Of a DNA stretch of 5,576 nucleotides, positions 1 through 5,093 are shown one piece after another. The position numbers and the translations under genes are program-made. A model generated the notes under the pieces. That model was not told the DNA's origin and did not search any database. It was given only the letters and a program-made list of their open reading frames with translations. Origin of the DNA: JBCBCP01 sp038530575 (GTDB lineage: Bacteria; Pseudomonadota; Alphaproteobacteria; Rhodobacterales; Rhodobacteraceae); contig JBCBCP010000105.1 of assembly GCA_038530575.1 (NCBI GenBank), forward strand, positions 1 through 5,576, in the 5' to 3' direction. The stretch's first letter is position 1; each line of letters begins with the position of its first letter.

Positions 1-1176
1 GTCACCGGGGTGTCGGGCGGGTCGGTCACGGCGGCCTATTTCGGCCTGCACGGGCCCGAGGGCGTGGGCCGCTACCGCGACATCTACCTTGTCAAAGACG
101 CGGAAAAATACATGGCCAATTCGCTGTGGAACCCCGCGACGATCATCCGCGGCCTGTCGGGCGGCGCCAACAGCCGCGAGACCTTTGCGCGCTTCCTCGA
201 CGAGACGATCCTCGAAGGCGCGACCTTTGCCGAGCTGTGGCGGCGCGGGCATGCGACCACCTGGATCAATGCCAGTGATGTGGCCAACAACACGCCGTTC
301 CTCTTCAGCCAGGAAACCTTCGACGCGCTGTGCTCCTCGCTCGCCGATCTGCCCCTGTCCGAAGCCGTCGCGGCCTCTGCCGCCTTCCCGCTGGTGTTCT
401 CGCCCATTACGCTCAAGGCGCACGAAGAGGGCTGCAATTACACCGAGCCTGACTGGCTGACCGCCGCGCGTTTCAATCCCGAAAGCACCTCGGCCCTGCG
501 CGCTTATGGCCAGACGTTGGAAAGCTATCGTGACCCGGACAAGATCAAGTTCGTCAAGCTTCTGGATGGCGCGATCACCGACAATTTCGGCACCACGGGC
601 CTGTCCGTGGCGCGGGCCAAGGCGCAGACGCCGTTCGGTCCGATGACAGAGGCGCAGGCGGTGCGCACCAGCCGGATGCTGTTCCTTGTCGCTAACGCAG
701 GCGTAAGCCAGGACTATAAGTGGAACCAGCGGATCAAGGGGCCCGGGGGCGTCCAACTGGGCATGGCGATTGCCAATTCGTCCATGGGTTCGGCCACCCG
801 CGTGGGCTATGACGTGCTACGCCTGACGCTGGACGATTACGCCGAAGACCTGATCGAATGGCGCTGCAGCCTGCCACGGTCACGTGTGATTGCCTTGCGC
901 GGCAGTGCTGCGGGCTGGGATTGCGAAGACCTCAAGCTGTTTGTCGGGCAGGTGTCCTTTGGCGCGCTGCCCGAAGACCGGCAGGACCGGCTGAACGAGA
1001 TCCCGACGCGCCTGCGCCTGCCCGAAAACGAGGTCGACATGGTGATCGCGGCCGGGGCTGAAGCGACGCGGCTGAACCCGGAATTCAACGGGTTCCTTCG
1101 CGCGGCGGGCCTCGTTGCGCCGCCCACGGATGCCCGCCGCATTACAGCCGCCCGGAGGATCACGCCAAGCAATTGA
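1..1176 (+). CDS. Patatin-like phospholipase, 3' part (5' end outside window)
   Basis: Probable serine acyl hydrolase of the patatin family, which uses a Ser-Asp dyad to cleave acyl esters of phospholipids or other lipids. The frame is open from base 1 to a TGA at 1174-1176 (391 codons visible). The nucleophile elbow G-V-S-G-G-S (GxSxG) is seen at once, with Ser encoded at 13-15, and the second catalytic residue lies in D-G-A-I-T-D-N (Asp codon 565-567). The glycine-rich oxyanion motif that normally precedes the elbow must lie upstream, so any signal peptide or lipobox cannot be judged. The C-terminal portion, with IPTRLRLPENEVDMVIAAG at about residues 332-350, looks like the conserved tail of bacterial patatin-like proteins. 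It ends in a small duplication (ARRIT-AARRIT). It is codirectional with the protease genes 67 bp downstream, so it may belong to the same locus. The family call is firm; substrate and location are unknown. Confidence 0.9.
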   Translation, partial: VTGVSGGSVTAAYFGLHGPEGVGRYRDIYLVKDAEKYMANSLWNPATIIRGLSGGANSRETFARFLDETILEGATFAELWRRGHATTWINASDVANNTPFLFSQETFDALCSSLADLPLSEAVAASAAFPLVFSPITLKAHEEGCNYTEPDWLTAARFNPESTSALRAYGQTLESYRDPDKIKFVKLLDGAITDNFGTTGLSVARAKAQTPFGPMTEAQAVRTSRMLFLVANAGVSQDYKWNQRIKGPGGVQLGMAIANSSMGSATRVGYDVLRLTLDDYAEDLIEWRCSLPRSRVIALRGSAAGWDCEDLKLFVGQVSFGALPEDRQDRLNEIPTRLRLPENEVDMVIAAGAEATRLNPEFNGFLRAAGLVAPPTDARRITAARRITPSN

Positions 1177-1206
1177 TGACAAATGCCGTCAGGTCCGTTT
1201 GCGGGC

Positions 1207-1236
1207 TTGGACGCGGCACGGCGATCCCCCTATTTT
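1207..1236 (+). promoter_or_regulatory. Candidate promoter, possibly giving a leaderless caspase mRNA
   Basis: In the 67-bp gap after the patatin gene, TTGGAC (1207-1212) and TATTTT (1231-1236) are spaced by 18 bp, a moderate match to a housekeeping -35/-10 pair. The start point would fall about 7 bases after the -10 box, at or next to the ATG at 1244. No Shine-Dalgarno sequence precedes that ATG. Both facts fit a leaderless transcript, but this is inferred from spacing only. Apart from this, the gap shows no convincing terminator. Confidence 0.35.
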
Positions 1237-1243
1237 ACGCCCC

Positions 1244-3190
1244 ATGATTTTTCGTTTTTGCCTTTGTCTTCTTATCCTTGCGCCCCTGCCCGCCGCGGCG
1301 GAGCGGGTGCGCGCCGTGCTGGTTGGCGTGGGCGATTACACCTATCTCGACGCCGATCTGAGCGGGCCGGTCAACGACGTGGGCCTGATGGCGCGTGCGC
1401 TCATGGCGCGGGGGGTGGCGGCGGCTGATATCACCGTTCTGGCGGACCCGGGCGCGGATGTGCCTGTAGGCGCGGCGCAGGGCCTGCCCGACCGGGAGCC
1501 GATCCTGGCGGCGCTGACCGGCGCGGTGCAGGCCGCAGGGCGCGGCGAGACGGTGGTGTTCTACTTCTCCGGCCATGGGGCGCAGGCGCCCGACCTTGAC
1601 GGGGACGAGGGCGGCGGGCTCGACGAGATTTTTCTGCCCCGCGACACCAAGGGCTGGAACGGCGGTCTCGGCGCGGTCGAGAACGCCATCGTGGATGACG
1701 AGCTGTCAGCGATCACCGTTTTGGCTGCGGAGCGGGGCGTGCGCCTTGTGGGCATCATTGACGCCTGCCATTCCGGCACGGGCTTTCGCGCGATGCCCGA
1801 ACGCGGGGCGCGGGCGCGTTACATCGCTCCGGCGCAGCTGTCCTTACCGGATGGGCTTGAAACGGCGGGCACTGCCGCGCCGCCCCCGCCCGGGGATTAC
1901 GTGTTCCTCTATGCGGCCCAGTCCGACCAGCGGGCCTATGAGTATCCGGTTGGCGCGGACCAAGTCTGGCACGGGGATTTCACCCGCGCGCTTACTACGG
2001 TCATGACGGAGGTGCGCGACCTGAGCTGGGCCAGCCTGACCGAGGCCGCGACCGCCCGGATGCAGCGCAGCGCGGGCTTTGGCGCGCAAACGCCGGACGT
2101 TGAAGGTCCGCTGACGGATGCGCCCGTCTTTGGCGGCGACGGCCCTGGCCTTGCGCGTATCCCGCTTGATGGTCGCACCCTGAAGGCCGGGCTGGTGCGG
2201 GGCATTACCCCGGGCAGCACGCTGACCCTTTTCGCCGGGGACGGAACCGAGGCCGGGCGCGCGCGCGTGACGGACGCGCAGGCCTTGCAGGCGACGATCG
2301 AATATCTTGAGCCCTTTCCCACCGTGCGCGTGTCCTCGGCCAGCGTGGCGCAGCGGGCGGTTGACACCTCTGTCCGGCTCGCCGTTGCGGCAGATCTTGC
2401 GGCGCTGGGCGGTGTGCAGGCGGTGGCACCTTTCCTCGACCTGAGCCTCGAAGCGCCGAACCCGACGCATGTGCTGGTCGCGGCAGAAGGTGGCTTTGCC
2501 CTTGTTGGCCCGGACGGTGTGCTGGATGCTGCGGGGCCCGGCACCTCCCTGCGGCTGCCGGGCGGCAGTGCCGAAGCGCTGGGCACCGGCCTGCGCCGCG
2601 CGGTGCAGCGGCTGCGGGTAGAGGCGGCGCTGGCGCAGATGCAGACGGGCAGCGGCACGATGGGCTTCTCGCTTGGCACGCCCGCCACGCCGCAAGTCAG
2701 CTTTACCGCCACTCCGGGCCGGGTGCGGCAGGGCGGGCGCTGTGCCCCGGCGCGTGGCGCGGAGGCGCCGACAACCGGCGCGATGGGCCATTGCGATGTG
2801 CTCACGGTCCGTTACCACAACGCCACGGGCAAGATGCAGGACGTCACCATCCTCTATATCCGCGCCGATCACGGGGTGGAGACGCTTTGGCCCCAGCGCG
2901 GCCTGTCGAACCGGATCGCGCCCGATGGCCGCCAGCGCATGGCCTTTGCCGTCACCACCGATGGCTCGGTGAAACGTGAAAGCCTGATCGTGGTGTCCGT
3001 CCCAGCAGAGCCGGGATCGACCCGCACACGCCTGTCCTTTGCTGGCGATGCGCAGGGCGATACCGCCGCGTATCTCGCCACGATGACCGACCCGGCGCAA
3101 AGCCGGTCCTTGTCCTTGTCCCCGGCGGGCGCGGCGCTGGATGTCCAGCGGCTTGACCTGACCATTTCCCCCCTTCCTCAAGGAGAGTAA
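1244..3190 (+). CDS. Secreted metacaspase-like (peptidase C14) caspase-family protein
   Basis: Predicted exported cysteine protease of 648 aa. Residues 1-19 form a signal peptide (hydrophobic core, cleavage after PLPAAA). The p20-like domain begins immediately (VRAVLVGVGDY). It carries the catalytic His in YFSGHGAQ (His111) and Cys in IIDACHSGTG (Cys175). An acidic loop DLDGDEGGGLDE follows the His and resembles metacaspase loops. Asp173, two residues before Cys175, matches the S1-pocket Asp of metacaspases and paracaspases, which suggests cleavage after Arg/Lys. A p10-like region follows (about 217-300, GDYVFLYAAQSDQ, HGDFTRAL). The C-terminal part (about 490-620) resembles the DUF4384-type beta domain seen in other bacterial caspase-family proteins; Cys500 and Cys517 could form a disulfide in the periplasm. 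An in-frame upstream start at 1115 would bury the signal peptide and overlap the patatin gene, so ATG 1244 is chosen. The stop lies four bases before the serine protease start, indicating an operon. Substrate is unknown. Confidence 0.93.
   Translation: MIFRFCLCLLILAPLPAAAERVRAVLVGVGDYTYLDADLSGPVNDVGLMARALMARGVAAADITVLADPGADVPVGAAQGLPDREPILAALTGAVQAAGRGETVVFYFSGHGAQAPDLDGDEGGGLDEIFLPRDTKGWNGGLGAVENAIVDDELSAITVLAAERGVRLVGIIDACHSGTGFRAMPERGARARYIAPAQLSLPDGLETAGTAAPPPPGDYVFLYAAQSDQRAYEYPVGADQVWHGDFTRALTTVMTEVRDLSWASLTEAATARMQRSAGFGAQTPDVEGPLTDAPVFGGDGPGLARIPLDGRTLKAGLVRGITPGSTLTLFAGDGTEAGRARVTDAQALQATIEYLEPFPTVRVSSASVAQRAVDTSVRLAVAADLAALGGVQAVAPFLDLSLEAPNPTHVLVAAEGGFALVGPDGVLDAAGPGTSLRLPGGSAEALGTGLRRAVQRLRVEAALAQMQTGSGTMGFSLGTPATPQVSFTATPGRVRQGGRCAPARGAEAPTTGAMGHCDVLTVRYHNATGKMQDVTILYIRADHGVETLWPQRGLSNRIAPDGRQRMAFAVTTDGSVKRESLIVVSVPAEPGSTRTRLSFAGDAQGDTAAYLATMTDPAQSRSLSLSPAGAALDVQRLDLTISPLPQGE
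3180..3187 (+). promoter_or_regulatory. Strong Shine-Dalgarno for the serine protease gene
   Basis: AAGGAGAG ends directly before the caspase stop codon (TAA, 3188-3190) and lies about 8 bases before ATG 3195. The site overlaps the last codons of the upstream gene, so translation of the two proteases is probably coupled. The contrast with the missing ribosome site in front of the caspase gene suggests the serine protease is made in larger amounts. Confidence 0.8.
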
Positions 3191-3194
3191 CCCG

Positions 3195-4241
3195 ATGAAA
3201 CAGCTTGCCCCCTTTGCCCTTGCGGCCTGCCTTGCCCTGCCCGTGGCCGCGCAGGAGATCGCGCTGCCTCAATTGCCGCCCGAGCAGACCTCGCCTTTCG
3301 CGTTTGCCCAGAGCGGCGGCAAGGCCGCGTCAATGGCCGCGGCGCAGACCGAAGCCGCCAGCGCGGGCCGTGTGATCGGTGGTGAAGTGGCCGCGCAGGG
3401 CGCGTGGCCGTGGCAAGTTGCGCTGCTGATCAACGGTCAGGGCCGCACGGCTGACGCCCAGTTTTGCGGCGGGACCATGCTGCTGCCGCAATGGGTACTG
3501 ACGGCGGCTCACTGTATCCACATGGCTGATCCCAACGGAAACTACGGTGACCTGCGGGCGGAGGCGGTTGGCGTGCTCGTCGGCTCCAACGACCTGACCT
3601 CGGGCGGCGACGTCGTGCCGGTCGAGGCGATCTTTCGCCATCCGGGCTATGTCGGCACCGACTATGACCACGATATTGCGCTGATCAAGCTGGCCCGCCC
3701 GCCGCAGGCCGCCTACGAGACGATCAAGGTGCCCGATGCGCAGCTTGGCGACCAGCTGGACCAGCCCGGCGTGCGTACGATTGTCACCGGATGGGGCCTG
3801 ACCGAAGGCGCGCAGCGCACTGAGCTGATGAAACAGGCCGAAATCCAGATGCTGTCGCGTCAACGCTGCAACAATGTCATGCTTGAGGCACGCGCCAAGG
3901 CCGCTGCCGAAGGCCTGACCTTTGCCGCCCGCGCCTTTGGCCTGCGCGAGGAAGAGACCAAGGCCGTCTGGCAGAGCCTGATCACCTATGTGCGCGAGCC
4001 AATGACCGAGAATATGCTGTGCTCTGGTACGTTCGAGGGCGGCAAGGGCGCCTGTTCAGGCGACAGTGGCGGCCCGCTCGTCGTACAGCTTGCCGATGGC
4101 GCGTATATCCAGGCGGGCGTGGTCAGCTGGGGCCTTGCCAACACACAGACCAAATCGTGTCTCGAGACGGCGCAATTCTCTGCCTACACCCGCGTCAGCA
4201 ACTACTTGCCCTGGCTCGAGCAGACGATCAGCGCAAATTAA
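3195..4241 (+). CDS. Secreted chymotrypsin-fold (S1) serine protease zymogen with unusual S1 pocket
   Basis: A 348-aa exported endopeptidase. Signal peptide is residues 1-19 (LPVAA|QE). A 40-residue propeptide follows and ends at Arg59, giving the classical activation site GR|VIGG. The triad is complete: His106 (LTAAHC), Asp160 (DHDIALIKL), Ser291 (SGDSGGP). Six cysteines after the signal peptide match the three core disulfides (Cys91-107, 225-276, 287-322; chymotrypsin 42-58, 168-182, 191-220). The residue at chymotrypsin position 189 is Gly285 (KGACSGDSGG) and not Asp, with Ala at 190, which recalls neutrophil elastase more than trypsin. The segment between Cys225 and Cys276 has 50 residues where the family usually has 13, an apparently helical insertion. 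A lipobox-like LAAC at 9-12 falls inside the hydrophobic core and is probably not used. It lies in an operon with the caspase-like gene, which could activate it. Family call is very secure; specificity is inferred. Confidence 0.96.
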   Translation: MKQLAPFALAACLALPVAAQEIALPQLPPEQTSPFAFAQSGGKAASMAAAQTEAASAGRVIGGEVAAQGAWPWQVALLINGQGRTADAQFCGGTMLLPQWVLTAAHCIHMADPNGNYGDLRAEAVGVLVGSNDLTSGGDVVPVEAIFRHPGYVGTDYDHDIALIKLARPPQAAYETIKVPDAQLGDQLDQPGVRTIVTGWGLTEGAQRTELMKQAEIQMLSRQRCNNVMLEARAKAAAEGLTFAARAFGLREEETKAVWQSLITYVREPMTENMLCSGTFEGGKGACSGDSGGPLVVQLADGAYIQAGVVSWGLANTQTKSCLETAQFSAYTRVSNYLPWLEQTISAN

Positions 4242-4247
4242 GCAGAA

Positions 4248-4279
4248 CTGCGCCGCCTTTTGTTGATCGGGTGGCGCAG
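4248..4279 (+). terminator. G+C-rich hairpin after the protease operon, no U-tract
   Basis: CTGCGCCGCC (4248-4257) pairs with GGTGGCGCAG (4270-4279) over 10 bp including one G-U pair, around a 12-base loop. It begins 7 bases after the serine protease stop codon, where a transcript end or a 3'-protecting stem would be expected. Neither strand shows a run of T after the stem, so it is not a standard intrinsic terminator. It could be a weak terminator, a processing barrier or an mRNA stabiliser. Confidence 0.45.
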
Positions 4280-4299
4280 ACACTCTAACATGACGGACA

Positions 4300-4328
4300 T
4301 TGTCACCAAAAAGCCGTGGTATTTTAAT
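4300..4328 (+). promoter_or_regulatory. Near-consensus sigma-70 promoter for the PPC-like/CHAT unit
   Basis: TTGTCA (4300-4305) and TTTAAT (4323-4328) each match the housekeeping consensus at five of six bases and are separated by an ideal 17 bp. The stretch is clearly richer in A+T than the flanking genes. Transcription would begin near 4335 and leave a leader of roughly 45 bases before ATG 4382. This indicates that the last two genes form their own transcription unit. Confidence 0.55.
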
Positions 4329-4347
4329 CCACTACAGGCGATTTAAC

Positions 4348-4359
4348 GGTCAGTTGACC
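4348..4359 (+). promoter_or_regulatory. Small palindrome in the leader, possible operator
   Basis: GGTCA-GT-TGACC is a perfect 5-bp inverted repeat with a 2-base centre. It lies downstream of the predicted start point and 10 bases before the Shine-Dalgarno, a position where a repressor could block elongation or a dimeric regulator could bind. A 12-bp dyad can arise by chance, and no regulator gene is in view. Confidence 0.22.
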
Positions 4360-4369
4360 ACAACCTTTG

Positions 4370-4374
4370 AAGGA
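4370..4374 (+). promoter_or_regulatory. Shine-Dalgarno that decides the start of the PPC-like gene
   Basis: AAGGA sits 7 bases before ATG 4382. An in-frame TTG at 4367 overlaps this site and would add five residues before the signal peptide, so ATG 4382 is the better start. A second ATG at 4377 is out of frame. Confidence 0.7.
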
Positions 4375-4381
4375 AAATGAT

Positions 4382-5092
4382 ATGAAGCGATTTGCCCTGA
4401 ATGCCGCCCTTCTGGGGGCCCTGATGGCCCCTGCGCCGCTCGCCGTACTGGCTCAGGACAAGACCGGTACCAACACCCAGCCAACCGCCGCGGCTGACAC
4501 CGCTGGCAGCGCCGTGTCGAAGGTCGCTCTGGCGCAGGATCTTTATGCCCACGCGCAGGAAGGCCGGGACGCGATCGCTGCGCTGGCTGCGGCGCAGATC
4601 ATGCTGTCGATCGACGCCAAAGATGTTGAGCGGGAAAAGGAAACACGTGACAACACCGAAACTGCCGCTGCGACTGGCGGCGCGGACGCCGCAGACACGC
4701 CTGCCACTGCCGAAGCCATGCTGGCGGCAGCGACCGAATTTGCGGGCGGCGATCCATCCATCACCGGCCTGATCGAAGACGTTAAGGCCGAAGGCAGCCG
4801 CGGCCGCATTGGTGGCGCATCCCGCACATTGTCTCGCCTGCCGGGCGGCAAGGTGGATGTGTTCAAGGTACCCTTTTACGGCGGGCGCGTGGCCGAGCTT
4901 GGCATCGTGGGCGATGGCGATTCGAACCTTGACCTCGTCGTGCAAGACGAAAACGGCAACACGATCTGCATCGACCGTACCCGGTCCGACCGCATCTACT
5001 GCTCGTTTACACCGCGCTGGGATGGGTATTTCGTGGTAGCCGTGGCAAACATGGGCCGCGTGCGCAACAGCTACTATATCCTGACCAACTAA
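4382..5092 (+). CDS. Secreted protein with helical N-terminal region and PPC-like C-terminal beta domain
   Basis: Protein of 236 aa with no assigned function. Residues 1-24 are a clear signal peptide (MKRFALNAALLG, cleavage after VLA|QD). Residues 44-80 look helical (ALAQDLYAHAQEGRDAIAAL). Residues 81-125 are a low-complexity, Ala-, Asp- and Glu-rich linker. An Arg-rich stretch (139-152, SRGRIGGASRTLSR) precedes a beta-rich domain (about 153-236). This domain contains VDVFKVPFYGG, GDGDSNLDLVVQDENGN and FTPRWDGYFVVAVAN, a pattern resembling pre-peptidase C-terminal (PPC) domains, which accompany many secreted proteases. Cys196 and Cys207 could form a disulfide. There is no catalytic motif, so it is more likely a binding or accessory protein, a substrate, or an inhibitor of the neighbouring proteases. 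It has its own promoter, and only one base separates its TAA from the nearest possible CHAT start. The PPC assignment is by eye and moderate. Confidence 0.86.
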   Translation: MKRFALNAALLGALMAPAPLAVLAQDKTGTNTQPTAAADTAGSAVSKVALAQDLYAHAQEGRDAIAALAAAQIMLSIDAKDVEREKETRDNTETAAATGGADAADTPATAEAMLAAATEFAGGDPSITGLIEDVKAEGSRGRIGGASRTLSRLPGGKVDVFKVPFYGGRVAELGIVGDGDSNLDLVVQDENGNTICIDRTRSDRIYCSFTPRWDGYFVVAVANMGRVRNSYYILTN

Positions 5093-5093
5093 G

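Noticed and set aside
1126..1164. Short ARRIT duplication at the C-terminus of the patatin-like protein.
   Set aside because: It is only two imperfect copies of five residues in a disordered-looking tail, and could easily arise by chance.
1115..1243. N-terminal extension of the caspase-like protein from ATG 1115.
   Set aside because: It would overlap the patatin gene by about 60 bases, put a basic 43-residue stretch before a good signal peptide, and has no support as a start.
1844..3181. Long open frame on the minus strand (445 codons) opposite the caspase-like gene.
   Set aside because: The translation is Arg-, Ala- and Gly-rich with no recognisable domain, and it is fully antisense to a gene with clear catalytic motifs. 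Long shadow frames are expected in high-G+C DNA.
3219..3230. Lipobox-like LAAC in the serine protease signal peptide.
   Set aside because: The cysteine is at residue 12, inside the hydrophobic core, and a normal signal peptidase I site (PVAA|QE) follows. A lipoprotein is unlikely.
4354..4381. TTGACC with AATGAT 16 bases later as a second promoter.
   Set aside because: The -10 match is poor, and the start point would fall after the ATG of the PPC-like gene.
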